A stretch of DNA of 64,000 nucleotides from an uncultured Phycisphaerales bacterium (GCA_937868095.1 CALMLO010000027.1:1-64000); one strand, 5' to 3'; positions 52,873 through 62,235 are shown, counted from the stretch's first letter. Numbers and translations are program-made. The notes: a model not told the origin generated them from the letters alone.

Positions 52873-53679
52873 ATGAAACGTCGAATTATTGATTTTCACA
52901 CCCATGCTTTCCCGGATTTTCTGGCGGACCGGGCCATGGCCCAGCTTCATTCGGAATGTGATATCCAGTCCTATTTGGACGGCAGGGTAAGTTCCCTGCT
53001 TCGTTCAATGGACGAGGCAGGGATTGAAAAGAGTGTTTTGTGCAATATTGCTACGCGCCCCTCTCAGTTCGACTCGATTCTTGAGTGGAGCTGCCGGATT
53101 CGTTCAGAACGGATTATCCCGCTTCCCTCCGTGCATCCGGACGCCCCAAACCTTCCAGACAAAATCGGCCTGATAGCCGAGAAGGGCTTTATTGGGGTCA
53201 AAATGCATCCATATTATCAGAGTATGGTGATTGATGAGCCCAGGCACGACTTGTTGTATAAGTCTATTATAGAAAACGACTTAATTCTCGTTCTCCATAC
53301 GGGGTACGATATCGCCTTTCCCAGGGAAGAGCGGGCAAACCCTAAACAAATCCTTCATGTTCTCGACCGTTTCGGCGAGTTGAAGCTGATTACCACCCAC
53401 ATGGGGGCGTGGTATCAGTGGGATGAGGTGGAGCAGCATCTTCTTGGCAAGCCGATTTATATCGAAACGTCCGTTTCGCTGGAGTATATGGGGGCCGAAA
53501 AAATGAAACGGATGCTCGAAAATCACAACCCTGATTATCTTCTTTTTGGGACCGATAGCCCCTGGGATGATCAGAAAAAGGCCGTTATCAGTATTGAAAA
53601 CCTGATTTCGGACGAGACATTGAAACGAAAGATTTTTTATGAAAATGCCGCCCGTTTGCTCGAATCGGCGAATTTTTGA
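52873..53679 (+). CDS. Amidohydrolase-2 family metal-dependent hydrolase
   Basis: A 268-residue TIM-barrel enzyme. Metal ligands: DFHTHAFPD near the start (HxH), KMHPY (about 115-119), THMGAWY (about 175-181) and GTDSPW near residue 224 (Asp). Relatives decarboxylate or hydrolyse aromatic and amide substrates, but the substrate is unknown. ATG 52873 has AGGGGGC upstream (52860-52866). It stands alone, 122 bases after the cold-shock gene and 231 bases before the porin; no clear promoter is seen. Confidence 0.85.
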   Translation: MKRRIIDFHTHAFPDFLADRAMAQLHSECDIQSYLDGRVSSLLRSMDEAGIEKSVLCNIATRPSQFDSILEWSCRIRSERIIPLPSVHPDAPNLPDKIGLIAEKGFIGVKMHPYYQSMVIDEPRHDLLYKSIIENDLILVLHTGYDIAFPREERANPKQILHVLDRFGELKLITTHMGAWYQWDEVEQHLLGKPIYIETSVSLEYMGAEKMKRMLENHNPDYLLFGTDSPWDDQKKAVISIENLISDETLKRKIFYENAARLLESANF

Positions 53680-53910
53680 AAGTTTCTGACAAAATTCCTC
53701 CCTCATACCCGCCCGGATTGTCATACCCCCTTAGCCCTGTACTCCCTTGTTTTGTCCGGTTTTTCAAACACTTTTTCAGTTATTTCCGAGCAAAAAACAG
53801 GAAAAAATTCACAGAAAAGTGGACTCATACCGAAGAAAATATATCGTTGAGGCAATAGAAGCCCGCATTTATTAAAAAAAGAGAGGACATCTGCGAAAAA
53901 GGAGAATGAA

Positions 53911-55380
53911 ATGAAGGCAGCCAAATCAATTCAGATTGTCGCAAAATCCCCTTTTCTTCTGGGTGTTTTGCTCGCGGCTTTGGCTGGTGCACAGCCAAGC
54001 CAGGCGGAAGATACGGCTCAGCCGTCCAAACACTGGCATGAGGTGGACAGTGATTTTGCAAAGGCCTTTCGAAATCCGATGGAAGGGGTGACGATGGGGT
54101 TGGATCTCCGCCTGCGGGAGGTTTATACCAACAATTTGTTCTCGATGAATGAAGACTGGGGCGGCAAGGATGATTATAATGCTCATCACTGGCAGCGGAT
54201 TCGCGCCCGATGGTCTTTGAAATGGGCAATGACAGAGGATGTGGACTTTAACACCCGCCTGATGTGGGAGTTCTGGAATCACTGCAAGCCGGAGGAGCAT
54301 CCGAACGCCTTTTTTGCAGAACAAAATACCGATTTTGACGAAGCCCTTTTTGATATTTTCAATATCCAATGGCGCAATGCCTGGGATATGCCGTTGACCC
54401 TTACGTTTGGACGCCAGGAAATCGTCCTCGGCACAGGCTGGCTGGTGCTGGACGGCACGCCGGCTGACGGCTCTCGGACAATCTTCTTTGATGCTCTCCG
54501 CGCTCAATATCAGCTGTTAGACTCACTGAATCTTGATATGATTTATATTCAGCAGTATGATGACGAGGAAGAGTATCTCAAGCCGTTCAATCATCACGCG
54601 GTGCAGAACCGCCGCCATTTCACACAGAATACCGATGAACGCGGTTTTATTTTTTACCTGACGAACAAGGCCGACAGCGGCCAGCAGCAGGAATTGTACT
54701 ACATGTACAAAAACGAGGACGGCTCTGAGTGGGCGAAGGCATACAGCACGCCGGGCTTGGATGCCGATGTTCACACCATCGGCGGACGTCTGGCGGGCCC
54801 GCTGAATGACCACTGGTCCTACAGTGCGGAGCTGGCCAAGCAGTGGGGCGATCGAGACGGACGCACCCTGCAGGCGCTGGGAGCCAATACCAGACTGACT
54901 TACGCCTTTCAGGATGCAAAGGCCAATGAACTTCACGTGGATTATGAATACCTCTCCGGTGATGACCCCGACTCCAGTGCAGATGAGAAGTTCGATACCC
55001 TGTGGGGAGACTGGCCGCAGTATCAGCGGGGCGGCGACCTCCAATCGTATATCTGGACGTTTGAAACCGCCCTGGGCGAAGTGACCAATCTCCACCGGGT
55101 CGGTATCGGACACTCCTTCAAGCCCAATGCGGTCTGGACAGTTTCCTCGGTTTATAATCTGCTGTGGGCCGATGAAACAACCCCCAGACCATTAGGACCT
55201 ACCGGCAACTTTTTAACCAACGACAACTTCCGGGGACAGATGCTCAGCGGTCTTGCTACCTACAGCTGCTGCAAGAATTTCAAAACCCACTTTTTGATCG
55301 ATTATTTCATCCCGGGAGACTATTACCAGATTACGGATGATGCATTTTTCGCCCGCATCAATGTGGAGTGGACGTTTTAG
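53911..55380 (+). CDS. Alginate-export-type outer-membrane porin
   Basis: A 489-residue precursor with signal peptide (about 1-32, ends SQA then EDTAQ). The mature part alternates like an outer-membrane beta-barrel, with LTFGRQEIVLGTGWLVLDG and FRGQMLSGLATYSCCKNFK, and ends in a strand with terminal Phe (RINVEWTF). The pattern fits the alginate-export porin family (PF13372). It should carry an anionic polysaccharide or other solute through the outer membrane. GAGAAT precedes the start, and a strong terminator follows at 55427. Confidence 0.75.
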   Translation: MKAAKSIQIVAKSPFLLGVLLAALAGAQPSQAEDTAQPSKHWHEVDSDFAKAFRNPMEGVTMGLDLRLREVYTNNLFSMNEDWGGKDDYNAHHWQRIRARWSLKWAMTEDVDFNTRLMWEFWNHCKPEEHPNAFFAEQNTDFDEALFDIFNIQWRNAWDMPLTLTFGRQEIVLGTGWLVLDGTPADGSRTIFFDALRAQYQLLDSLNLDMIYIQQYDDEEEYLKPFNHHAVQNRRHFTQNTDERGFIFYLTNKADSGQQQELYYMYKNEDGSEWAKAYSTPGLDADVHTIGGRLAGPLNDHWSYSAELAKQWGDRDGRTLQALGANTRLTYAFQDAKANELHVDYEYLSGDDPDSSADEKFDTLWGDWPQYQRGGDLQSYIWTFETALGEVTNLHRVGIGHSFKPNAVWTVSSVYNLLWADETTPRPLGPTGNFLTNDNFRGQMLSGLATYSCCKNFKTHFLIDYFIPGDYYQITDDAFFARINVEWTF

Positions 55381-55426
55381 CGGCACTTGCTCCCTTCCTG
55401 CAAGCACCTTTGACGATTCATGGACC

Positions 55427-55453
55427 GGCCCGGTTTTCAAACCGGGCCTTTTT
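55427..55453 (+). terminator. Strong intrinsic terminator
   Basis: GGCCCGGTTT (55427-55436) pairs over 10 bp with 55439-55448, followed by TTTTT (55449-55453). It ends the porin transcript. Confidence 0.88.
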
Positions 55454-55494
55454 CTTGGCCGATGGCAAAAAGGCCTTTGGGGGATTATATTTTC

Positions 55495-55523
55495 TTGACC
55501 GCCGTGGGGGAATTGGATATTCT
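55495..55523 (+). promoter_or_regulatory. Promoter of the ior-paaK operon
   Basis: TTGACC (55495-55500) and TATTCT (55518-55523) are exactly 17 bases apart, about 55 bases before the iorA start. Confidence 0.7.
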
Positions 55524-55580
55524 AAAAAATCTTATTTTTGAATATAAAAACGCAGCAATTCTGCAGCAAGGGATTTGTAT

Positions 55581-57164
55581 ATGGCCCCAAAAGCATCGAT
55601 GGGAAAGGCATTTCTGTCAGGCAATGAAGCCCTGGCCCGAGGGGCCTGGCAGGCCGGTTTGAAAGTGGCCTGTGCTTACCCGGGTACCCCATCGACAGAA
55701 ATTCTCGAAACGCTGGCCCTGTTTCCGGAAGTGGATGTTCAATGGTCCGTCAATGAAAAGGCGGCCTATGAAGTGGCTTACGGCGCCGCGGTGGGGGGCG
55801 TGCGGGTGCTGGCTGCCTGCAAACATGTCGGGCTGAATGTGGCGATGGACCCGCTGATGACCTCGGCCTACATCGGGGTCAATGCCGGCTTTGTTATTGT
55901 GGTTTGCGACGACCCGCAGATGCATTCCTCTCAAAACGAGCAGGATACCCGCTGGGTGGGGATTTACGCCAAACTGCCGATCCTTGAGCCATCCAGCCCC
56001 TCTGAAGCACTGGCCTTTGTCCAGGAGGCATTTGAAATCAGCGAACGGTTTGACACGCCTGTAATCATTCGGATGACGACGCGGGTCTCTCACAGCAAGG
56101 AAGATGTTGTGCTGGGCAAGCGGCTCCAGCGGCCCGTCAAGGCCCTCCAGAAGGATATGCGCAAGTATGTGATGGTTCCCGGCAATGCACGCGTTCGCCA
56201 CGAGATACTCGAAAAACGGATAGAAAAACTGAAGGCCCTCTCGGAGCGTTCCCGCCTTAACCGCATAGAACTGAACAAGAAGTCTTTGGGGTTTATTACC
56301 GACAGCGTCAGTTATTTGTATTTGAAGGAAGTTTATCCGGATGCCTCGTATCTGAAGCTTGGTTTTCTGTATCCGTTCTGTGATGAGAAAATCAAACGTT
56401 TTGCTAAGAGCGTCAAACGGCTGATGGTGGTAGAGGAACTGGACCCGTTTATCGAAGAGCACGTCAAATCGCTGGGCATCCGAAAGGTGGAGGGCAAGCA
56501 TCCGTCCTATCGTGTGGGCGAACTGGATCAGGATTTGATTCGCTCGCTGGTGGCCGGCAAACCCAAAAAGGTCAAGCCCCGTCCGGGCCGGGCGCCGCGG
56601 CTTTGTGCCGGCTGTCCGCATTGGGCGATTTTTTCCGTGCTCAAAAAACTGGACCTGTTTGTAGCCGGCGATATCGGCTGCTATACCTTGGGAGCCCTGC
56701 CGCCCACGTCCGCACTGCATACATGCCTTTGCATGGGGGCGGGGGTGACTATGCCCGAAGGACTCCGCCGCGCCCATCCGGAAGGCAGGATTGTCGGCGT
56801 GATAGGCGATTCCACCTTTGTCCATTCCGGCATTACGGGCCTGATTAACGCAGCATACAACAAATCCAAAGGCGTGATTTTTATCCTCGATAATGCAACA
56901 ACCGCCATGACCGGCGGCCAGCCCCATCCGGCAACCGGACAAACCATCCGAAACGAATCGACCAAACGGCTGGATTTGAAAGCCCTTTGTCAGGCGTGCG
57001 GAGCGGATTTTGTGGATGTGATTGATCCGCACGGCAACCTGAAAGCCCTGGAGGAACTTGCTGTGCAGCGGCTGAATGCGGATGCGCTTAGTGTGATTAT
57101 TGTCCAGCATCCCTGTGCCCTTTTGAAACGAGAGAACAATGAAAAGAAAGCAGGATGTGTATAA
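55581..57164 (+). CDS. iorA: Indolepyruvate:ferredoxin oxidoreductase alpha subunit, no ferredoxin domain
   Basis: A 527-residue thiamine-diphosphate enzyme subunit that oxidatively decarboxylates aryl pyruvates to aryl-acetyl-CoA. AYPGTPSTEILETL (about 32-45) opens the PYR domain. LCAGCPHWAIF, GDIGCYTLGALPP, GDSTFVHSGI and LDNATTAMTGGQPHP are the cofactor region. The protein stops at HPCALLKRENN, where most IorA proteins go on with a ferredoxin domain holding two four-iron clusters. The end overlaps iorB, so nothing is lost by frameshift nearby. ATG 55581 is preferred to TTG 55575. Confidence 0.9.
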   Translation: MAPKASMGKAFLSGNEALARGAWQAGLKVACAYPGTPSTEILETLALFPEVDVQWSVNEKAAYEVAYGAAVGGVRVLAACKHVGLNVAMDPLMTSAYIGVNAGFVIVVCDDPQMHSSQNEQDTRWVGIYAKLPILEPSSPSEALAFVQEAFEISERFDTPVIIRMTTRVSHSKEDVVLGKRLQRPVKALQKDMRKYVMVPGNARVRHEILEKRIEKLKALSERSRLNRIELNKKSLGFITDSVSYLYLKEVYPDASYLKLGFLYPFCDEKIKRFAKSVKRLMVVEELDPFIEEHVKSLGIRKVEGKHPSYRVGELDQDLIRSLVAGKPKKVKPRPGRAPRLCAGCPHWAIFSVLKKLDLFVAGDIGCYTLGALPPTSALHTCLCMGAGVTMPEGLRRAHPEGRIVGVIGDSTFVHSGITGLINAAYNKSKGVIFILDNATTAMTGGQPHPATGQTIRNESTKRLDLKALCQACGADFVDVIDPHGNLKALEELAVQRLNADALSVIIVQHPCALLKRENNEKKAGCV

Positions 57165-57627
57165 TATCACTTTCGGCGGGGTGGGCGGCCAGGGGATCAT
57201 CAAGGCCTCCGAACTGCTCGGCTGGGCCGCTCTTTATGACGGCTATCATGTCAAAAAGTCCGAAGTCCACGGGATGAGCCAGCGGGGCGGCTCGGTGGAG
57301 TCGCATGTACGGTTCGGCAGCGTGATTTACTCGCCGATGATTGGCTTGGCGCAGGCCGATTTTCTGCTCTGCTTTCATCCGGATGAGCATCCGCGGCTGA
57401 AGGTTTTTCTCAAAAAAGGCGGATTCGATTTGATGCCTTATCTGGCAAAGATTCAGGAATCTGTGGAAAATACCCGTGCTGTGAATACAGGAATGGTTGG
57501 GTTTTTATCGAAGTATCTTCCCATCCGCCCGGACAGTTGGGAGCGAGCCCTTCAGACGGTGTTCAAGCCCGCTGTACTTGAATCAAATCGGAAGGTTTTT
57601 GCCCAGGCACGGGCTTTGAGCGAGTAG
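57139..57627 (+). CDS. iorB: Indolepyruvate:ferredoxin oxidoreductase beta subunit
   Basis: A 162-residue gamma-type domain: ITFGGVGGQGIIKASELLG (about 10-28) and HGMSQRGGSVESHVRFG (about 44-60) are diagnostic. It completes the CoA-binding part of the complex. It overlaps iorA by 26 bases and is probably translated by coupling. It is shorter than many IorB proteins (about 190 residues). The next gene is a phenylacetate-CoA ligase, linking the product acyl-CoA to the free acid. Confidence 0.92.
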   Translation: MKRKQDVYNITFGGVGGQGIIKASELLGWAALYDGYHVKKSEVHGMSQRGGSVESHVRFGSVIYSPMIGLAQADFLLCFHPDEHPRLKVFLKKGGFDLMPYLAKIQESVENTRAVNTGMVGFLSKYLPIRPDSWERALQTVFKPAVLESNRKVFAQARALSE

Positions 57628-57694
57628 AGCCGAGCATTTCGTTGGCAGAGCAGATGCTGGAGGAATGGAGGGAACCCGAAACAGGAGATTATTT

Positions 57695-58996
57695 ATGATT
57701 TGGAATGAAGAAATCGAAACGATGCCGCTGGAGAATCTGAAGAATCTTCAGTCGGAACGGCTGGTTAACCTTGTTCACTATGTATATGAGCACAGTCCCT
57801 TCTATCGGCAGAAACTGGACGAGACCGGCGTGAGCCCGTCGGATATCCGGGGCATCGAGGATATTACCAAACTGCCGTTTACGACCAAACTGGACCTGCG
57901 CGACCATTACCCCTTCGGCCTGTTTTCCCTTCCTCGCCGGGAGGCGGTGGAAATTCACGTTTCCAGCGGCACAACAGGCAACCCCACCGTGGTGGGCTAT
58001 ACCCGGGACGATCTGAAACTGTGGTCGGAGGTGATGGCGCGTTCCCTCTGCTGTGCCGGGGCCAAGCCCGGCGATTTGCTTCAGAATGCGTTTGGATATG
58101 GACTGTTCACCGGCGGACTGGGTTTTCATTACGGCGCTCTGGCGATGGGACTGACTGTTATACCGTGCTCGGCCGGGCAAACCAAGCGGCAGCTGAAGAT
58201 TATGCAGGACTTCAAACCCGACATTCTTTCCTGTACGCCCAGTTATTGCCTTTATATGGCTGACGAGGCCAAAGAGATGGGGCTGGATACGCGGCAGGGA
58301 AGCTGGCGAATCGGCATTTTTGGGGCCGAACCCTGGAGCACCTCGATGCAGAAGGAAATTGAAGAGATTTGGAATATGACCGCGACGGATATCTACGGGA
58401 TGTCCGAAATCATCGGCCCAGGTGTTGCGCAGGAGTGCACCTATAAGCAGGGACTTCATTTGTTCTCCGATGTGTTTTATCCGGAGGTTATTGACCCGGA
58501 TTCCGACAAGCCCGTCCCCGAAGGACAGGATGGAGAACTGGTGATTACCACGCTTACCAAGCAGGCCATTCCGCTGCTGCGCTATCGGACGCGAGATGTT
58601 GTGAACATGACTACCCAGCCCTGTCCATGCGGACGCACGTCTCCCCGAACGAGCAAAATCAAAGGCCGCACCGATGATATGATTGTGGTACGGGGAGTCA
58701 ATGTATTTCCGTCGCAGATTGAAGGGGTGCTGCTGGGCATCGAAGGAACCCATCCGCATTATCAGTTAGTGATTGACCGGCAGGCCCATAAACTGGATGA
58801 GGTGGAGATTCTGGTCGAGGTCGATGAGAAGATTTTCAGCGATGAAATGAAGCAGATGCGGATGCTGGAGCAGAAGATTAAAAAGGAGATCGAGGGAGTC
58901 CTGTCCATCGGCGTCACCGTCAAACTCGTTGAGCCGAAGACCATTCAGCGAAGCGAAGGCAAGGCCAGTCGGGTGGTGGACAAGCGGGTTCTCTAA
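57695..58996 (+). CDS. paaK: Phenylacetate-CoA ligase, paralog 1
   Basis: A 433-residue AMP-forming aryl-acid CoA ligase. SSGTTGNPTVVGYT (about 89-102) is the phosphate-binding loop. YGMSEIIGPGVAQEC (about 230-244), YRTRD and GRTDDMIVVRGVNVFPSQIE follow. The C-terminal lid holds KASRVVDKR with the catalytic Lys. AGGAG at 57683-57687 sets ATG 57695. Placed after iorAB, it may interconvert aryl-acetyl-CoA and aryl acetate, gaining ATP or re-using the acid. Confidence 0.93.
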   Translation: MIWNEEIETMPLENLKNLQSERLVNLVHYVYEHSPFYRQKLDETGVSPSDIRGIEDITKLPFTTKLDLRDHYPFGLFSLPRREAVEIHVSSGTTGNPTVVGYTRDDLKLWSEVMARSLCCAGAKPGDLLQNAFGYGLFTGGLGFHYGALAMGLTVIPCSAGQTKRQLKIMQDFKPDILSCTPSYCLYMADEAKEMGLDTRQGSWRIGIFGAEPWSTSMQKEIEEIWNMTATDIYGMSEIIGPGVAQECTYKQGLHLFSDVFYPEVIDPDSDKPVPEGQDGELVITTLTKQAIPLLRYRTRDVVNMTTQPCPCGRTSPRTSKIKGRTDDMIVVRGVNVFPSQIEGVLLGIEGTHPHYQLVIDRQAHKLDEVEILVEVDEKIFSDEMKQMRMLEQKIKKEIEGVLSIGVTVKLVEPKTIQRSEGKASRVVDKRVL

Positions 58997-59032
58997 AGCA
59001 ACGGCCTACGTTTGCAGGAAAGGAAACAGACG

Positions 59033-59464
59033 ATGAAAGTCCGACAAATCAGTGTGTTTCTCGAAAACCGGAGGGGACGGCTGTATGAGGTTTGTTCTTT
59101 GCTGGGAGAGGCGGAGATTAACATTCGAGCTCTGACGATTGCGGAAACGGAATCATTCGGGGTTTTGCGGATGGTGGTCAATAAGCCGGCAGCGGCGATT
59201 GACCTGTTTCGGAAGCACCATATTACCGCCAATCTGACCGATGTAGTGGCGGTGGAAGTGCCGGATAAGCCCGGCGGCCTGGCGGAAGTGCTCAAAGTGC
59301 TTTCGAATGAAAATATGAATGTAGAATATATGTACGGATTTGTAGAAAAGTTCTCAGAAAAAGCCCTGCTGGTGTTTCGCTTTGATGACCCGGAGCGGGC
59401 TTGCAAGGTGCTGGCATCGGCCGGCATTAACGTAGTGGGAGAAAAAGAAATTCTCAGTCTTTGA
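59033..59464 (+). CDS. Tandem ACT-domain regulatory protein, paralog 1
   Basis: A 143-residue protein made of two ACT domains (about 3-68 and 70-140): ISVFLENRRGRLYEVCSLL and VAVEVPDKPGGLAEVLKVL each hold the Gly-rich turn that binds amino acids. AAAGGAAA precedes ATG 59033. It lies between two paaK genes and is probably an allosteric sensor of an aromatic amino acid. It is a paralog of the gene at 60853. Confidence 0.88.
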   Translation: MKVRQISVFLENRRGRLYEVCSLLGEAEINIRALTIAETESFGVLRMVVNKPAAAIDLFRKHHITANLTDVVAVEVPDKPGGLAEVLKVLSNENMNVEYMYGFVEKFSEKALLVFRFDDPERACKVLASAGINVVGEKEILSL

Positions 59465-59497
59465 TTATTTCAGCGCTCTCCGAAAGGCATAGTGAGA

Positions 59498-60808
59498 ATG
59501 GAAGTTCGGTATTGGAATCAGCATCTGGAAACGCTGCCGCAAAGCGAGCTTCGGCAGCTGCAGCTGGAGCGGCTGCGCGAGGTGGTCGGTTATGCCCTCC
59601 AGACCCCGTTTTATCAGAAACGGCTGAAAAAAGCCGGCATTGTTTCATCTGAGGATATTCGTTCGCTGGAGGATTTGAAGAAGATTCCTTTCACCGTGAA
59701 AGATGATCTTCGCCAGGCATTTCCCAAAGGATTGCTGGCGGTGGAAATGGATAAGGTAGTGCGGATTCATTCCTCCAGCGGCACGACGGGCGTGCCGACG
59801 GTCATTTATTATACAGCGGATGATTTGGACCGATGGACCGATTTGCTGGCCCGCAGCATCGTGGCCACCGGCGTCGGGCCGGGCGACGTCTTTCAGAATA
59901 TGATGAGTTATGGTCTGTTCACCGGCGGGCTGGGGCTTCACTACGGCGCCGAACGGGTGGGGTTGACCGTGATTCCCGTCGGCGGCGGCAACACGCAGCG
60001 GCAGATTCAGATTATGAGAGATTTCCGAACGACAGTGCTGCATATCACCCCCAGCTATCTGCTTCACATTCATCAGCGGCTGCCGGAGTTTCATCTGACG
60101 CCGGCGGACCTGAACCTGAAAAAGGCGTGGATGGGCTCGGAGCCGCATTCAGAAAATACCCGCCTGAAACTGCAGAATCTGTTCGGTATTGATATTTATA
60201 ATTCGTACGGCCTCAGCGAAATGAACGGGCCGGGGGTGGCGTTCGAGTGTGTCTATAAAAACGACATGCATGTCTGGGAGGATGGATACCTTATTGAAAT
60301 CATCAATCCGCAGACGGGCGAGCCGGCAGAAGAGGGACAGGAAGGAGAAGTGGTTTTTACCAATTTGATTCGCCATGCGATGCCGCTGCTTCGCTATCGG
60401 ACGCGGGATTTGGCGTTTCTGCATCCGGAACCCTGCCCGTGCGGGCGAACCAGCCGGCGGATGTCTCGCATCACCGGCCGGACGGATGATATGCTCATCA
60501 TCAACGGCGTCAATGTCTTCCCCTCGCAGATTGAAGAGGTGCTGATGAGCATCCCCGAGGTCGGAACCAACTACCAGATTCATCTGAGCCGCCATGAAGG
60601 ACTGGACCGGCTGACGGTGAAGGTGGAACTGTACTCCAAGCTGTTTACAGGCGATCTGTCCCATTTGGAATCCCTGAAAACCAGGATTAATGATAAACTG
60701 CGGGCTTCCATTACCATCAATTCTCGGATTGAACTGCACGAGCCCGGCTCGCTGCCTGCTTTTGAAGGCAAGGCCAAACGGGTTGTGGACGAGCGGGAGA
60801 AGTTGTAG
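59498..60808 (+). CDS. paaK: Phenylacetate-CoA ligase, paralog 2
   Basis: A 436-residue paralog of the ligase at 57695. SSGTTGVPTVIYYT is the AMP loop, YGLSEMNGPGVAFEC and GRTDDMLIINGVNVFPSQIE follow, and KAKRVVDER ends it. It differs from paralog 1 in the region after the AMP loop, so its acid may differ (phenylacetate against indoleacetate or hydroxyphenylacetate). ATG 59498 is preferred to GTG 59492. The repeated ligase-plus-ACT unit suggests a tandem duplication followed by specialisation. Confidence 0.93.
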   Translation: MEVRYWNQHLETLPQSELRQLQLERLREVVGYALQTPFYQKRLKKAGIVSSEDIRSLEDLKKIPFTVKDDLRQAFPKGLLAVEMDKVVRIHSSSGTTGVPTVIYYTADDLDRWTDLLARSIVATGVGPGDVFQNMMSYGLFTGGLGLHYGAERVGLTVIPVGGGNTQRQIQIMRDFRTTVLHITPSYLLHIHQRLPEFHLTPADLNLKKAWMGSEPHSENTRLKLQNLFGIDIYNSYGLSEMNGPGVAFECVYKNDMHVWEDGYLIEIINPQTGEPAEEGQEGEVVFTNLIRHAMPLLRYRTRDLAFLHPEPCPCGRTSRRMSRITGRTDDMLIINGVNVFPSQIEEVLMSIPEVGTNYQIHLSRHEGLDRLTVKVELYSKLFTGDLSHLESLKTRINDKLRASITINSRIELHEPGSLPAFEGKAKRVVDEREKL

Positions 60809-60852
60809 ATTTCAGCCGTTCTGAAAAGAATCGCAAAGCAAGGAGCAAAGAT

Positions 60853-61287
60853 ATGGCTATACAGATTACCGTCTTTCTGGAAAATCGTCCTGGGCGGATT
60901 CAGACGATTGCCAACATTCTCAAAGAAAAAAATCTGAACATTCTTGCTTTTTCCATTCAGGACCGCGGTGAATTTGGTCTGATGAAAATCATTGTTGATA
61001 AACCCGAGCAGGCCCGCCTGGCTCTGTCAGAACGCGGAATGGCCTGTGCCGCCAAGCCGGTCTTTGCGATTACGGCGGCGGACCGGCCGGGCAATTTGGA
61101 GACCCTCACGACAGCGCTGGCGAAAAAAAATATCAATATCAAAGATGCTTACGGGTTTGTCTCGCCGGCTGACAAGCAGGGGATTTGCTATCTGGAGGTA
61201 GAAAATCCCCAGGGAGCGGATTTGGGACGGCTGCTTGCCGAGTATGGTTTTACGCTGATTGCTGACAAAGACCTTTACGATTTGTAA
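60853..61287 (+). CDS. Tandem ACT-domain regulatory protein, paralog 2
   Basis: A 144-residue protein with two ACT domains: ITVFLENRPGRIQTIANIL (about 4-22) and FAITAADRPGNLETLTTAL (about 71-89). AGGAG at 60841-60845 precedes ATG 60853. It pairs with ligase paralog 2 as the gene at 59033 pairs with paralog 1. hisA starts 5 bases after its stop. Confidence 0.88.
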   Translation: MAIQITVFLENRPGRIQTIANILKEKNLNILAFSIQDRGEFGLMKIIVDKPEQARLALSERGMACAAKPVFAITAADRPGNLETLTTALAKKNINIKDAYGFVSPADKQGICYLEVENPQGADLGRLLAEYGFTLIADKDLYDL

Positions 61288-61292
61288 AAACG

Positions 61293-62006
61293 ATGGATAT
61301 CTTTCCGGCTGTTGACCTTCGGGCAGGTAAGTGCGTTCGGCTGATTCAGGGCCGATACGAAGACCAGATTCTCTATCGCGAGGATCCGGTTGCACAGGCG
61401 GAGGAGTTTTATGCACAGGGGGCACGCTGGCTCCACATCGTCGATTTGGATGGGGCCAAAGAGGGCAAGCCGGTTAACTTGAAGGTGGTGGAACAAATGC
61501 TCCGCCGCGTCCCGATGAAGATGGAACTGGGCGGCGGAATCCGGGACGAGGAGACCATTGAGCAGCTGCTCCAGTTGGGGCTGGAGCGGGTGATTCTCGG
61601 CACCAGGGCTGTTGGAAATTACGAATGGTTTTCTCAGATGTGCCGGCGGTTTCCATATCGTTTGGTGCTCAGTCTGGATGCTCGCGGCTCCCGTTTGGCG
61701 GCGGAGGGCTGGCTTACTCAGACCGATGGAGAGGTGCTCGAGTTTGCCCGGCTGGCGTCAAAACTGCCGATTGCTGCTATCATTTATACAGATATTGAGA
61801 GAGATGGGATGCTTTCCGGACCTAATTTGAAGAGAACCGAAGAACTTGTGAAAGCGGCGGCTGTTCCGATTGTGGCCGCCGGCGGGGTGACTACGGTCGA
61901 GGATGTCAAAAAATTAAAAAACACAGGTGTTGCCGGCGTTATTATCGGACGTGCCTTGTATGAAGGAACGATTTCTCTTTCGGAAGCCCTGAAGGCCGCT
62001 CAATAG
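61293..62006 (+). CDS. hisA: Phosphoribosyl-ProFAR isomerase of histidine synthesis
   Basis: A 237-residue TIM-barrel enzyme. IFPAVDLRAGKCVRLIQG holds the catalytic Asp, MELGGGIRDEETI and YTDIERDGMLSGPN (second Asp) follow, and VAAGGVTTVEDV is near the C-terminus. It is 5 bases after the ACT gene, so it shares the ior-paaK transcript, an unexpected place for a histidine gene; other his genes are absent from the window. Confidence 0.95.
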   Translation: MDIFPAVDLRAGKCVRLIQGRYEDQILYREDPVAQAEEFYAQGARWLHIVDLDGAKEGKPVNLKVVEQMLRRVPMKMELGGGIRDEETIEQLLQLGLERVILGTRAVGNYEWFSQMCRRFPYRLVLSLDARGSRLAAEGWLTQTDGEVLEFARLASKLPIAAIIYTDIERDGMLSGPNLKRTEELVKAAAVPIVAAGGVTTVEDVKKLKNTGVAGVIIGRALYEGTISLSEALKAAQ

Positions 62007-62063
62007 ATATAGTCTATCCCTTAACAGCAAAACCGTATTAAGAGTTTATGTGTCTTGAAATAA

Positions 62064-62088
62064 AACAGGTTGCCTGTTAAAAATTTTT
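62064..62088 (+). terminator. Weak intrinsic terminator after hisA
   Basis: AACAGG (62064-62069) pairs with CCTGTT (62073-62078) around TTG, followed after AAAAA by TTTTTT. The short stem and A-tract make it uncertain. Confidence 0.4.
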
Positions 62089-62118
62089 TCGGATTTTTGG
62101 GGAAAATTCTGATAGTTC

Positions 62119-62146
62119 TTGACATCTGAAGGGGATTTCCTTTACT
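62119..62146 (+). promoter_or_regulatory. Promoter of rpsB-tsf
   Basis: TTGACA (62119-62124) is a perfect -35 box. TTTACT (62141-62146) is 16 bases away; the better TATACT at 62149-62154 is too far at 24. One of these probably serves. Confidence 0.55.
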
Positions 62147-62156
62147 CTTATACTTC

Positions 62157-62176
62157 TCTGGTTTGAGTGAACCAGA
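62157..62176 (+). promoter_or_regulatory. Hairpin in the rpsB leader
   Basis: TCTGGTT (62157-62163) pairs with AACCAGA (62170-62176) around TGAGTG. Many bacteria control rpsB by S2 binding to its leader; this hairpin may be part of such a site. Confidence 0.45.
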
Positions 62177-62235
62177 TAGAGAGAGTGTTTTTATAAATTT
62201 CAGAGAACCTTTTTTAAAATGGGAGGTTAGTTTCT

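Noticed and set aside
55617-57203. Long open frame (528 codons) on the minus strand opposite iorA
   Set aside because: It mirrors a strongly conserved gene, has no ribosome site or family motif, and is explained by codon bias of the plus strand.
57164-57627. Frameshift explaining the missing ferredoxin domain of iorA
   Set aside because: iorB begins before the iorA stop and occupies the following bases, so no hidden domain remains.
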